Assembly: GCF_027270315.1 (NCBI RefSeq) | Contig: NZ_CP114413.1 | Span: forward strand, 4,960,001-5,024,000 | Direction: 5' to 3' | Source of the DNA: Streptomyces cinnabarinus | GTDB taxonomy: Bacteria > Actinomycetota > Actinomycetes > Streptomycetales > Streptomycetaceae | Length of the DNA stretch: 64,000 nt | In this document: in pieces, positions 48,477 to 57,806 of the stretch | How the letters are laid out: the number at the start of each line of letters is the position of its first letter | How positions within the stretch are numbered: position 1 is the first letter of the stretch | Translations under genes and position numbers: made by a program | The notes under the pieces: generated by a model | The model's input: only the letters and a program-made list of their open reading frames with translations | Told to the model about the DNA's origin: nothing | Database searches by the model: none

Positions 48477-50138
48477 TCAGAACCCCCGAGTCCGCTTAGC
48501 AGCCCTGCGTCCCGCCTCGGTCCCACCGGGAAGCCGCAGGAACAACCGCGAGATCTCCGACCCGAGGTTCACCCCGATGGCGATGGCCATGGCCAACGAC
48601 GCCGCCGTGGCCAGCGACACCAACCCCTTGTCCACCTCGTTCTGCGCGATGGACAACAACCCGAAGTAGGTCGCGGACCCTGGCAACAGGGGCCCGATCG
48701 CCGCGGTCGTGTACGGCAGCGCCGACGCGAACCGGTACCGCGACAGCAACTGCCCGAACAGCCCCACCAGCCCCGCCGCCACGGCCGTAGAGGCGACCGG
48801 CGAAAGACCGGCGGTGTAGTGCAGCGCGCCGTACACCGACCAGGCGACCCCGCCGTTCAGCGTGACGGCCAGCACGGTGGACCGTTCCTGCTGCAGCAGC
48901 ACCGCGAAGGTCAGCGACAGCAGCATCGAGGCACCGATCTGCCAGTAGGGCCGCTCGGAGATGTTCAGCGCCGCGTCCGGGTTCAGCTTCGCGCCGAGGT
49001 TCACGCCGAAGTACAGGATGATCAGCACTCCGACGACGATCCCGACGAAGAAGTACATGACCTCCAGCAGCCGCGCCGAGGCGGTGATGTAGAACCCGGT
49101 CAGGCCGTCCTGCACGCCCGCCACCAGCGCCCGCCCGGGCAGCAGCGCGAACAGCCCACCGGTGATCACGGCGGACGCCTTCGCGTCCACATGCGCCAGG
49201 GTCAGCGCGACCCCTATCGCGGCCGGAGGCATCGCGGCCACCGTGAACTGGTAGAACTCCGGCAGCCCCCGCCCCGCGCACAGCCACGCCAGCCGGTCGC
49301 CGAGCATCGCGCCCACCGCCGCGGCGATGAACACGATCAGATCACCACCGACCAGCACCGAGGCCGCACCCGCCAGCAGTCCGCTCGCCGAGGTCAGCAC
49401 CCAGGTCGGATACGGATGCCGGTTGCGGCGGATCTCCGCGAGCCGCCGGTAGGCCTCCTCCAGCGAGATATGGCTCTCCGCGTCACTGAGGTCGTCCACC
49501 AGCCGGAACACCGCCGCGAGCCGCGTGTAGTCGGTCCCGCGCCGCCGTACCGTCCGCGCCGCCGACACCGGATCGTCCACCAGGGACGGCTGGTAGGAGA
49601 TCGACAGCAGGGTGAAGGTGACGTTCGGCTCGCAGCGGTCCAGGCCGTAGGACCGGCAGACCGCGAACATCGCCGCCTCGACGTCCTCCGCGCCCTCACC
49701 GCCCGCGAGCAGCAGCTCGCCGATACGCAGCGTCAGGTCGAGCACGCGCGGGACGGCCGGCCCCTCGTCCTCGGCCTTGTGGACCCGCTCCGGCGCCGGC
49801 CGCTCGGCCACCGGCATCCGCAGCATCGTGCGCATCCGGTCCTGCCAGGGCACGTTCTTGGTCAGACTGACCGCGGGGATCCCGGTCGCCGGGGTGAACG
49901 CGGGCGGCGCGTCACTGGAGTGATAGGTGCTCGGCGGGCTGAACGCCGACCCCTCCGGCTCGGCGGTCGGCCCCGGCGGCGCGTCCAGACCGACCGGGAG
50001 CGCGAACTCCGACGAGGTCTCGGACTCGCCTCTGAGAACGGCGAGCCCTTCGGGCAGGGCGAACTCGGATGTGATCTCGGGGTCGAACGTGCCGGTCGCC
50101 TCGTCCGACTGCGGCTTGCGGTCCTCCGCCTCCGTCAC
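48477..50138 (-). CDS. ThrE-type threonine/serine exporter
   Basis: A 553-aa protein: a long acidic/Pro-rich disordered N-terminus (about 110 residues), the cytoplasmic ThrE domain (LRIGELLLAGGEGAEDVEAA, YGLDRCEPNVTFTLLSISY), and two blocks of about five membrane spans each (DUF1212 and DUF3815-like), typical of fused actinobacterial ThrE. GTG 50138 with GGGAG upstream is preferred; a TTG at 50174 would add 12 residues. The exported amino acid is inferred from Corynebacterium ThrE. Confidence 0.87.
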   Translation of the reverse strand: MTEAEDRKPQSDEATGTFDPEITSEFALPEGLAVLRGESETSSEFALPVGLDAPPGPTAEPEGSAFSPPSTYHSSDAPPAFTPATGIPAVSLTKNVPWQDRMRTMLRMPVAERPAPERVHKAEDEGPAVPRVLDLTLRIGELLLAGGEGAEDVEAAMFAVCRSYGLDRCEPNVTFTLLSISYQPSLVDDPVSAARTVRRRGTDYTRLAAVFRLVDDLSDAESHISLEEAYRRLAEIRRNRHPYPTWVLTSASGLLAGAASVLVGGDLIVFIAAAVGAMLGDRLAWLCAGRGLPEFYQFTVAAMPPAAIGVALTLAHVDAKASAVITGGLFALLPGRALVAGVQDGLTGFYITASARLLEVMYFFVGIVVGVLIILYFGVNLGAKLNPDAALNISERPYWQIGASMLLSLTFAVLLQQERSTVLAVTLNGGVAWSVYGALHYTAGLSPVASTAVAAGLVGLFGQLLSRYRFASALPYTTAAIGPLLPGSATYFGLLSIAQNEVDKGLVSLATAASLAMAIAIGVNLGSEISRLFLRLPGGTEAGRRAAKRTRGF

Positions 50139-50199
50139 TTGCGCAGCGCTCCCTGTACGACGCCTCCTGGCCAAGCCTCAGTATGCGCACACGAACACG

Positions 50200-50229
50200 A
50201 CGGGCCGCACGCGTGCGCGTGCGGCCCGT
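50200..50229 (-). terminator. terminator after ppa
   Basis: Perfect 14-bp arms ACGGGCCGCACGCG (50200-50213) and CGCGTGCGGCCCGT (50216-50229) with a 2-nt centre, 31 bp beyond the ppa stop on the minus strand. Confidence 0.8.
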
Positions 50230-50260
50230 TCCGTGACACAAACCTCAGGAGACCCGGGGC

Positions 50261-50752
50261 TCAGTGGCCGCCCTGGTCCTTGAAGCGCTTGTAGGAACGC
50301 TCGATCTCGGCTTCGGCCTCGGTACGGCCGACCCAGTCGGCGCCCTCGACGGACTTGCCGGGCTCCAGGTCCTTGTAGACCTCGAAGAAGTGCTGGATCT
50401 CCAGGCGGTCGAACTCCGACACGTGGTGGATGTCCCGCAGGTGCTCCTGGCGCGGGTCCGTCGCCGGCACGCACAGCAGCTTGTCGTCGCCGCCGGCCTC
50501 GTCGGTCATCCGGAACATGCCGATCGCGCGGCACTTGATGAGGCAGCCCGGGAAGGTCGGCTCGTCCAGGATGACCAGCGCGTCCAGCGGGTCGCCGTCC
50601 TCGCCGAGGGTGTTCTCGACGAAGCCGTAGTCGGTCGGGTAGGCGGTCGAGGTGAAGAGGCGACGGTCCAGGCGGATCCGACCGGTCTCGTGGTCCACCT
50701 CGTACTTGTTCCGCGAACCCTTCGGAATCTCGATCGTGACGTCGAACTCCAC
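50261..50752 (-). CDS. ppa: inorganic pyrophosphatase
   Basis: A 163-aa family I soluble pyrophosphatase: EIPKGSRNKYEVDHETGRIR, YGFVENTLGEDGDPLDALVI (the DGDPLD active-site signature), and DLEPGKSVEGADWVG. It hydrolyses pyrophosphate from biosynthesis and drives those reactions. GTG 50752 has GGAGGAG at ideal spacing; ATG codons further upstream lack a site. Divergent from the dacB-type gene. Confidence 0.96.
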   Translation of the reverse strand: MEFDVTIEIPKGSRNKYEVDHETGRIRLDRRLFTSTAYPTDYGFVENTLGEDGDPLDALVILDEPTFPGCLIKCRAIGMFRMTDEAGGDDKLLCVPATDPRQEHLRDIHHVSEFDRLEIQHFFEVYKDLEPGKSVEGADWVGRTEAEAEIERSYKRFKDQGGH

Positions 50753-50837
50753 CGGTGGCTCCTCCATGATCAGCACATAGTTCTGGTGGTTAAGTGTCCC
50801 TCACGCAGGTGTGTGATCGCGAAAGGGGCTGGTGGTC

Positions 50838-52409
50838 GTGCCAGAGCTGAGGCCTTGGCGAGCCGCGAGACCGCGGCTGGCACGGATCGCGGGCGCCGTA
50901 CGACCGCGTCTCGCACGGGCGGCCACGGCCGGACGACCGCGCCTGGCAAGGCTCGGCCGAACCGTCTCGGCACAGGTCACAAGGCCGAAGACCTGGCAGT
51001 ACACCGCCGGCGCCGCCACCGCGGGCCTCGCGCTGGCCGTCGGGGTGGTGACCGCCGCCGGTCCCTGGGACTCCTCGGGTCAGCGTACGGCCGAGCGCGA
51101 CCGGGCAGCCGCCCAGGAGGGCACGGGTGGCGCAGATCACGGCCGTAGTTCCGATACGGCGGCCAAGGCACCCGGCCCTGCTCCGAGCGCCGCATCCGTC
51201 CTCACCGGCCTCGGCGGAGCCGCCGGGCGGGTGAAAGCGGCACCCGGCAGCAAGGCCCTGTCCACCCTCCTCGACCCGCTCCTGGACGTCCCCGCGCTCG
51301 GCGCCCGCCACTCCGCCGCCGTCGTCGACGTGACCACCGGCAAGCGCCTGTACGGCGCCGGCGCCGACACCGCGCTCACCCCCGCCTCCACCACGAAGAT
51401 CGCCACCGCCGCCGCGGCCCTGTCCGCCCTCGGCCCCGACCACCGCCTCACCACCCGCACCGCCCTGGAACCGGACACCAAGGAACTCGTCCTCGTCGGC
51501 GGCGGCGACCCCACCCTCACCGCCCGCGAGGACGCCGAAGGCCTCGCGAGCCTGCGCACCCTCGCCGAGGACACCGCCGCCGCCCTGAAGAAGGACGGCG
51601 TGCGCGAGGTGACCCTGTCGTACGACACCACGCTCTACGCGGGCGAGGAGCTCCACCCGATCGGGGTCAACGACAACCTCGCGCCGGTCAGCGCCCTGAT
51701 GGCGGACGAGGCCCGCACCGACGACTCCACCAGCGGGCCCGTGCCGCGGGTGAGCGAACCGGCGGCGGAGGCGGCCCGTACCTTCGCCGACCTGATCGAG
51801 GACCACGGCATCAGAACGACCTCGCCCGGCCCCTCCAAGGCGACGGCCCGCGCCGAGACCCTCGCCGAGGTTTCCTCGCCGCCGCTGTCGGCCCTCGTCG
51901 AGCGCATGCTCACCAACAGCGACAACGACATCGCCGAGGCCCTCGCCCGGCACACCGCCATCGCCACCGGCGAACGCCCCGACCTCACCGGCGCGGGCCG
52001 CGCGATCCGCGCCGAACTCAACAAGCTCGGACTGCCCGTGAAGGGCACCGAATTCAAGGACGGCAGCGGCCTCAACCGCGACAACCGCCTCACGGCCGAC
52101 CTGCTCACGGCCCTGCTCGCACAGTCCGGCGACCCCGCCCGTCCCGAACTCCGCCCGATCCTCACCGGCCTGCCCGTCGCGGGCTTCACCGGCACCCTGA
52201 CCAGCCGCTACGCGGACGGCGCGGCCGGCGTCGTACGCGCCAAGACCGGCACCCTGACCGGCGTGAACGCCCTCGCGGGCACCGCCGTCGACAGCGACGG
52301 CCACCTGCTGGCCTTCGCCTTCCTGGCCACCGACACCACCAACCCGGCAGAGGCCCAGTCGGCGCTGGACAAGGCGGCGACCGCCCTGGCGGGGTGCGGC
52401 TGCAGCTGA
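50838..52409 (+). CDS. dacB: D-alanyl-D-alanine carboxypeptidase/endopeptidase (PBP4 type)
   Basis: A 523-aa class C penicillin-binding protein. A basic N-terminus with repeated ARPRLAR blocks leads to one membrane anchor (YTAGAATAGLALAVGVVTAA). Catalytic motifs: SxxK in TPASTTKIATAA, SxN in TNSDNDIAEALA, KTG in AKTGTLTGVNALAG. It trims or opens peptidoglycan cross-bridges outside the membrane. GTG 50838 suits the GAAAGGGG site better than GTG 50832. Confidence 0.93.
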   Translation: MPELRPWRAARPRLARIAGAVRPRLARAATAGRPRLARLGRTVSAQVTRPKTWQYTAGAATAGLALAVGVVTAAGPWDSSGQRTAERDRAAAQEGTGGADHGRSSDTAAKAPGPAPSAASVLTGLGGAAGRVKAAPGSKALSTLLDPLLDVPALGARHSAAVVDVTTGKRLYGAGADTALTPASTTKIATAAAALSALGPDHRLTTRTALEPDTKELVLVGGGDPTLTAREDAEGLASLRTLAEDTAAALKKDGVREVTLSYDTTLYAGEELHPIGVNDNLAPVSALMADEARTDDSTSGPVPRVSEPAAEAARTFADLIEDHGIRTTSPGPSKATARAETLAEVSSPPLSALVERMLTNSDNDIAEALARHTAIATGERPDLTGAGRAIRAELNKLGLPVKGTEFKDGSGLNRDNRLTADLLTALLAQSGDPARPELRPILTGLPVAGFTGTLTSRYADGAAGVVRAKTGTLTGVNALAGTAVDSDGHLLAFAFLATDTTNPAEAQSALDKAATALAGCGCS

Positions 52410-52485
52410 ACCGGCGCGAACTCGCCCGGACCCGGCCGAACTCGACGCCCTGCCCACAGCCGCAGCGCTCACGTACGGTTGACGC

Positions 52486-53619
52486 ATGACGAGCATCGGT
52501 GGTGCGGCAACTCCTGGGATGGTCGACTGGAATCTCGCGGTGGCGACCGCGACCCGGCTGATGCGGCCGGGCCCCGAGGTCAGCCGCGATGAGGCCCGCG
52601 CCGTCGTCGCCGAGCTGCGCCGGCACGCCAAAGCCTCGGAGGAACACGTCCGGGGCTTCACTCGTCTGGGCACCGAGGAGACCCACGACACCCCCGTCCT
52701 CGTCGTCGACCGCCCCGGCTGGGTCCGGGCCAACGTGGCCGGCTTCCGGGAACTGCTCAAACCGCTCCTGGACAAGATGCAGGAGCGCCGCAGCGACACC
52801 CCCGGCGGCGCGGTCCTCGGCGCCGTCGGCGGCAAGGTCACCGGCGTCGAACTCGGCATGCTGCTGTCGTTTCTCGCCTCCCGCGTCCTCGGCCAGTACG
52901 AGACCTTCGCCCCCGCCACCCGCGAACTGCCCGCCGGCACCAACGGCGGCGGCCGCCTGCTGCTCGTCGCGCCGAACATCGTGCACGTGGAGCGCGAACT
53001 CGACGTACAGCCCCACGACTTCCGCCTCTGGGTCTGCCTGCACGAGGAGACCCACCGCACCCAGTTCACCGCCGTGCCCTGGCTGCGGGACCACCTGGAG
53101 GGTGAAATCCAGTCTTTCTTGGGGGAGACCGACGTCGACCCCATGACCGTGCTGGAGCGCATCCGGGAGGCCGCCCAGTCCCTCGCCGGGAGCAGGCCCG
53201 AGGGCGAGGAGGACGACGGCGGACGCTCCTTCGTCGAGATCGTGCAGACCCCGGCCCAGCGCGAGATCCTCGGCCGCCTCACCGCCGTGATGTCCCTCCT
53301 GGAGGGCCACGCCGACTTCGTGATGGACGGCGTCGGTCCGGCCGTCGTGCCGTCCGTCGCCGAGATCCGCGAGAAGTTCCAGCAGCGCCGCGCCAAGGGC
53401 GCCTCCCGACTGGACCTGGCTCTGCGCAAACTGCTCGGCCTGGACGCCAAGCTCCGCCAGTACCGCGACGGCGAACGCTTCGTGCGGGCGGTCGTCGACC
53501 AGGTCGGCATGGACGGCTTCAACCGCGTGTGGACCTCCCCCAACACCCTCCCGACCAAGGCGGAGATCGCCAAACCGGCGGACTGGGTCGCGCGGGTGCA
53601 CCGCAAGGCCGAGTCGTGA
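52486..53619 (+). CDS. zinc-dependent metalloprotease (DUF2342 type)
   Basis: A 377-aa soluble protein with HEETHRTQF (HExxH) near residue 185, preceded by APNIVHVERELDVQPHDFRL, and EGHADFVMDGVG downstream giving the probable third ligand. This is the actinobacterial DUF2342 metalloprotease family, formerly noted as associated with coenzyme F420 genes. Usually next to tilS-hpt-ftsH, as here. The substrate is unknown. Confidence 0.9.
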   Translation: MTSIGGAATPGMVDWNLAVATATRLMRPGPEVSRDEARAVVAELRRHAKASEEHVRGFTRLGTEETHDTPVLVVDRPGWVRANVAGFRELLKPLLDKMQERRSDTPGGAVLGAVGGKVTGVELGMLLSFLASRVLGQYETFAPATRELPAGTNGGGRLLLVAPNIVHVERELDVQPHDFRLWVCLHEETHRTQFTAVPWLRDHLEGEIQSFLGETDVDPMTVLERIREAAQSLAGSRPEGEEDDGGRSFVEIVQTPAQREILGRLTAVMSLLEGHADFVMDGVGPAVVPSVAEIREKFQQRRAKGASRLDLALRKLLGLDAKLRQYRDGERFVRAVVDQVGMDGFNRVWTSPNTLPTKAEIAKPADWVARVHRKAES

Positions 53620-53812
53620 CCCCCCCCGGGAACGTCGTGAAACGAATCCGGCCGACGGCAGGCGAACGCCCCTTCAATCACCCGTCCGAGGGACCGTGAG
53701 CCATGGGTAGGCGTGCAATGCTCGGGGAACCGCCCGTTTCTGTCACCATCTACACACTCTGAGTGACCGACATCGGGTTCACCCCCCGAAAACTTCATGA
53801 AGGGAACCGGAC

Positions 53813-54838
53813 ATGGGTCCCCATCCTGCGGTCGCGGCGATACGCCTGGCGGTCCGCCGCGTCCTCCACGACATCCTCACCGAACACAGTGACACCTCCT
53901 CCGACACCCCGCCCGAGCGCCCGCCGTCGCCGCTCGTGCTCGTGGCGTGCTCCGGCGGCGCCGACTCCATGGCCCTCGCCTCCGCCCTCGCCTTCGAGGC
54001 CCCCAAACTCGGCATCCGCGCGGGCGGCATCACCGTCGACCACGGCCTCCAGCCCGGCTCCGATCTGCGCGCCGAGGAAGTCGTCCTGCGCCTGCGCGAA
54101 CTCGGCCTGGACCCCGTCGAGTCCACCGCCGTCACCGTCGGCCGCGAAGGCGGCCCCGAGGCCGCCGCCCGGGACGCCCGCTACGCCGCCCTCGACGCCG
54201 CCGCCCAGCGCCACGGCGCCCTCGCCGTTCTGCTCGGCCACACCCGCGACGACCAGGCCGAAACCGTCCTGCTCGGCCTCGCCCGCGGCTCCGGCATCCG
54301 CTCCCTGTCCGGAATGGCCGCGGTCTCGGGGGCCGACGGCCGTTATCGGCGCCCCTTCCTCGGACTCGACCGGCAGACCGCCCGCCGCGCCTGCATGGTC
54401 CAGTCCCTCCCCGTCTGGGACGACCCCCACAACGCGGACCCCGCCTACACCCGCTCCCGCCTGCGCCACGAGGGCCTGCCCGCCCTGGAGAAGGCCCTCG
54501 GCAAGGGCGTCGTCGAAGCCCTCGCCCGTACGGCCCAACTGTCCCGCGACGATGCAGACGCCCTCGACGCCTGGGCCAGTCAGGCCGAAACCGCCGTACG
54601 CGACGCGACCGGCCTGCTGGAGTGCGCCAAGCTCTACGCCCTCCCGCCCGCCGTACGCCGCCGGATCCTGCGCCGCGCCGCCATCGAGGCCGGTGCCCCC
54701 GCGGGTTCGCTCTTCGCCCGGCACATCGAGGAAGTGGACCGTCTGATCACCGGCTGGCGCGGCCAGGGGGCCATCAATCTCCCAGGCAAAGTCGTCGCCC
54801 AGCGTCAGGGTGGCAGACTGGTGATTCGGCAAGGCTGA
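53813..54838 (+). CDS. tilS: tRNA(Ile)-lysidine synthetase
   Basis: A 341-aa PP-loop ATPase (VLVACSGGADSMALA) that converts C34 of the CAT-anticodon tRNA-Ile to lysidine so that it reads AUA. Other conserved segments: VDHGLQPGSDLRAEEV, GHTRDDQAETVLLGLARGSG, RRPFLGLDR and DDPHNADPAYTRSRLRHEGL. The hpt gene follows at 50 bp. The C-terminal domain is short, as in other actinobacteria. Confidence 0.95.
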   Translation: MGPHPAVAAIRLAVRRVLHDILTEHSDTSSDTPPERPPSPLVLVACSGGADSMALASALAFEAPKLGIRAGGITVDHGLQPGSDLRAEEVVLRLRELGLDPVESTAVTVGREGGPEAAARDARYAALDAAAQRHGALAVLLGHTRDDQAETVLLGLARGSGIRSLSGMAAVSGADGRYRRPFLGLDRQTARRACMVQSLPVWDDPHNADPAYTRSRLRHEGLPALEKALGKGVVEALARTAQLSRDDADALDAWASQAETAVRDATGLLECAKLYALPPAVRRRILRRAAIEAGAPAGSLFARHIEEVDRLITGWRGQGAINLPGKVVAQRQGGRLVIRQG

Positions 54839-54888
54839 ATCCGCACCCCCTTCCCGGGGGCGGACAGCCGGTGGGACGACCGAAAGTG

Positions 54889-55449
54889 ATGCGGGTGGAC
54901 GCGAAAGACATGGGTGCCGACCTCCAGCAGGTGCTCATCACCAAGGAAGAGATCGACGCGAAGCTGGCCGAATTGGCCGCGAAGATCGATGCGGAGTACG
55001 CGGGCAAGGACCTGCTCATCGTCGGCGTGCTCAAGGGCGCGGTGATGGTCATGGCGGACCTCGCCCGGGCGCTGTCCACCCCCGTCACCATGGACTGGAT
55101 GGCCGTGTCCTCCTACGGCGCGGGCACCCAGTCCTCCGGCGTGGTGCGGATCCTCAAGGACCTCGACACGGACATCAAGGGCCGGCACGTCCTGATCGTC
55201 GAGGACATCATCGACTCCGGCCTGACCCTGTCGTGGCTGCTGTCCAACCTCGGCTCCCGCGAGCCCGAGTCGCTCAAGGTCTGCACCCTGCTGCGCAAGC
55301 CGGACGCCGCCAAGGTCGCCATCGACGTCGAGTGGGTCGGCTTCGACATCCCCAACGAGTTCGTCGTCGGCTACGGCCTCGACTACGCCGAGAAGTACCG
55401 CAACCTCCCGTTCGTCGGTACGCTCGCGCCTCACGTCTACGGCGGCTGA
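54889..55449 (+). CDS. hpt: hypoxanthine phosphoribosyltransferase
   Basis: A 186-aa purine salvage enzyme making IMP/GMP from hypoxanthine/guanine and PRPP. The PRPP loop is VLIVEDIIDSGLTLSWLLSN; the flexible loop is AVSSYGAGTQSSGVVRILKD and the base-recognition region is VGFDIPNEFVVGYGLDY. Starts GTG 54886, ATG 54889 and GTG 54895 are adjacent; ATG is taken. Lies between tilS and ftsH as in other streptomycetes. Confidence 0.95.
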   Translation: MRVDAKDMGADLQQVLITKEEIDAKLAELAAKIDAEYAGKDLLIVGVLKGAVMVMADLARALSTPVTMDWMAVSSYGAGTQSSGVVRILKDLDTDIKGRHVLIVEDIIDSGLTLSWLLSNLGSREPESLKVCTLLRKPDAAKVAIDVEWVGFDIPNEFVVGYGLDYAEKYRNLPFVGTLAPHVYGG

Positions 55450-55479
55450 GCCAGAAGGGCGACGCTTGTAGGACGATCG

Positions 55480-55505
55480 GGAACCCCGGCGCGGTTCGCG
55501 CCGTT
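55480..55505 (+). promoter_or_regulatory. ECF (SigR-like) promoter candidate upstream of ftsH
   Basis: GGAAC at 55480-55484, exactly 18 bases, then GTT at 55503-55505. The streptomycete SigR consensus is GGAAT-N18-GTT, so this would place ftsH under thiol-oxidative stress control. Only a pattern match; the start of transcription would be about 120 bases before ftsH. Confidence 0.45.
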
Positions 55506-55632
55506 GGAGCATGCAGAGACGGGATTGCCAGCCGTCCCGTGCGGCTTCGCGCGAATGCTGGGGTACCGTCAGAAGAACTGTCTTATCAAACTCACTATGG
55601 CAGGAGGGACGGGGCGACACCGCTCCGTATGG

Positions 55633-57666
55633 ATGGACGTGAAGCGATACTTCCGTGGGCCGGTCATGTGGATCGTGCTGGCCGTCCTTGCCGTGGTCGT
55701 GTTGATGCAGGTCGTCGGCTCGTCCGGCGGCTACAAGACGGTGGACACCGGCCAGGTCGTCCAGGCGATCAATGACAACAAGGTCGAGTCGGCAAAGCTG
55801 ACCACCGGTGACGAGCAGACCATCAAGGTCCAGCTCAAGGACGACGAAAAGATCGAGGGCAGCTCGAAGATCCAGGCGAGCTACATCGGCGACCAGGGTG
55901 TGACCCTCGCCAACACCCTGCAGACCAAGTTCCAGGACAAGCAGATCCCGGACGGCTACACGGTCTCGCCGACCAAGCAGAACGCTTTCGTGAGCATCCT
56001 GCTCTCGCTGCTCCCCTTCGTTCTCATCGTCGTCGTCTTCCTGTTCCTGATGAACCAGATGCAGGGCGGCGGCTCCCGAGTCATGAACTTCGGGAAGTCC
56101 AAGGCCAAGCTCATCACCAAGGACACCCCCAAGACGACGTTCGCGGACGTCGCCGGCTCGGACGAGGCCGTCGAGGAACTCCACGAGATCAAGGAATTCC
56201 TCCAGGAGCCCGCCAAGTTCCAGGCCGTCGGCGCCAAGATCCCCAAGGGCGTACTCCTGTACGGCCCTCCCGGCACCGGCAAGACCCTGCTCGCGCGTGC
56301 CGTCGCGGGCGAGGCCGGCGTGCCGTTCTACTCGATCTCCGGCTCCGACTTCGTCGAGATGTTCGTCGGCGTCGGTGCCTCCCGAGTCCGTGACCTGTTC
56401 GAGCAGGCCAAGGCGAACGCCCCGGCGATCGTCTTCGTCGACGAGATCGACGCGGTCGGCCGCCACCGCGGCGCCGGCCTCGGCGGCGGTCACGACGAGC
56501 GCGAGCAGACCCTGAACCAGCTGCTCGTCGAGATGGACGGCTTCGACGTCAAGGGCGGCGTGATCCTCATCGCCGCGACGAACCGGCCCGACATCCTCGA
56601 CCCGGCTCTGCTGCGCCCCGGCCGCTTCGACCGCCAGATCGCGGTCGACCGCCCGGACATGCAGGGCCGTCTGGAGATCCTCAAGGTCCACCAGAAGGGC
56701 AAGCCGGTCGCCCCGGACGTCGACCTCTCGGCGGTCGCCCGCCGTACGCCGGGCTTCACGGGCGCGGACCTTTCGAACGTGCTCAACGAGGCGGCGCTGC
56801 TGACGGCCCGCTCGGACAAGAAGCTCATCGACAACCAGATGCTCGACGAGGCGATCGACCGCGTCGTGGCGGGCCCGCAGAAGCGGACCCGGATCATGTC
56901 GGACAAGGAAAAGAAGATCACCGCGTACCACGAGGGCGGCCACGCCCTGGTCGCGGCGGCCTCACCGAACTCCGACCCGGTCCACAAGATCACGATCCTG
57001 AGCCGCGGCCGCGCGCTGGGCTACACGATGGTGCTCCCGGACGAGGACAAGTACTCCACGACCCGCAACGAGATGCTGGACCAGCTCGCGTACATGCTGG
57101 GCGGCCGCGCGGCCGAGGAGCTCGTCTTCCACGACCCGACCACGGGCGCCGCGAACGACATCGAGAAGGCCACCACCACGGCCCGCGCGATGGTCACGCA
57201 GTACGGCATGACCGAGCGCCTCGGTGCGATCAAGTTCGGCGGCGACAACACCGAGCCTTTCCTCGGCCGTGAGATGGCTCACCAGCGCGACTACTCGGAA
57301 GAGGTCGCCGCGCTGGTCGACGAAGAGGTCAAGAAGCTCATCGAGACGGCGCACAACGAGGCCTGGGAGATCCTGGTCGAGAACCGCGACGTCCTCGACA
57401 ACCTGGTCCTCGCACTGCTGGAGCGGGAGACGCTGGGCAAGGAGGAGATCGCCGAGATCTTCGCCCCCATCGTCAAGCGCCCGCCCCGGCCCGCCTGGAC
57501 CGGCTCCTCCCGCCGTACGCCGTCCACCCGTCCGCCGGTGCTCTCCCCCAAGGAGCTGGCCCTGACGAACGGTGCCAACGGCGCGACTCCGGCGATCAGC
57601 ACCGCCAAGTCGACGGTGACGGAGCCCGTCACCGAGCCCGCTCCCGAGGAGCGGCCGGAGAGCTGA
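55633..57666 (+). CDS. ftsH: ATP-dependent zinc metalloprotease FtsH
   Basis: A 677-aa membrane protease that degrades membrane and regulatory proteins. Order: N-terminal span (GPVMWIVLAVLAVVVLMQVV), extracytoplasmic domain, second span (FVSILLSLLPFVLIVVVFLF), AAA+ domain with YGPPGTGKTLLARA and FVDEIDAVGRHRG and second-region ATNRPDILDPALLRPGRFD, then M41 peptidase with HEGGHALVAA. The C-tail is Pro/Ala/Thr-rich. ATG 55633 (MDVKRYFRGP) is the conserved streptomycete start; the frame is open further upstream. Confidence 0.96.
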   Translation: MDVKRYFRGPVMWIVLAVLAVVVLMQVVGSSGGYKTVDTGQVVQAINDNKVESAKLTTGDEQTIKVQLKDDEKIEGSSKIQASYIGDQGVTLANTLQTKFQDKQIPDGYTVSPTKQNAFVSILLSLLPFVLIVVVFLFLMNQMQGGGSRVMNFGKSKAKLITKDTPKTTFADVAGSDEAVEELHEIKEFLQEPAKFQAVGAKIPKGVLLYGPPGTGKTLLARAVAGEAGVPFYSISGSDFVEMFVGVGASRVRDLFEQAKANAPAIVFVDEIDAVGRHRGAGLGGGHDEREQTLNQLLVEMDGFDVKGGVILIAATNRPDILDPALLRPGRFDRQIAVDRPDMQGRLEILKVHQKGKPVAPDVDLSAVARRTPGFTGADLSNVLNEAALLTARSDKKLIDNQMLDEAIDRVVAGPQKRTRIMSDKEKKITAYHEGGHALVAAASPNSDPVHKITILSRGRALGYTMVLPDEDKYSTTRNEMLDQLAYMLGGRAAEELVFHDPTTGAANDIEKATTTARAMVTQYGMTERLGAIKFGGDNTEPFLGREMAHQRDYSEEVAALVDEEVKKLIETAHNEAWEILVENRDVLDNLVLALLERETLGKEEIAEIFAPIVKRPPRPAWTGSSRRTPSTRPPVLSPKELALTNGANGATPAISTAKSTVTEPVTEPAPEERPES

Positions 57667-57701
57667 CCCGTGTCCCGGTGATCCCACCGGGCCCGGAATG
57701 G

Positions 57702-57744
57702 ATGCCGCGTCCCCCTGGTTTTAGCCTGGGGGGCGCGGCATTTT
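57702..57744 (+). terminator. terminator after ftsH
   Basis: Arms ATGCCGCGTCCCCC (57702-57715) and GGGGGGCGCGGCAT (57728-57741) with one wobble pair, followed by TTTT. It separates ftsH from folE. Confidence 0.82.
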
Positions 57745-57806
57745 CGTATGCCCGCAGTTCAGACGCGTGACCCACACGCGCCACCCGTACAGGAACGAGG
57801 CACCAC

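Noticed and set aside
50790..53798. Very long open frame on the minus strand opposite dacB and the metalloprotease gene
   Set aside because: High-GC shadow: its translation is Arg/Gly/Ser-rich without domains, while the + strand frames carry complete catalytic motifs. Similar shadows at 932-2788, 33289-35295 and 37500-39638 (minus) were rejected for the same reason.
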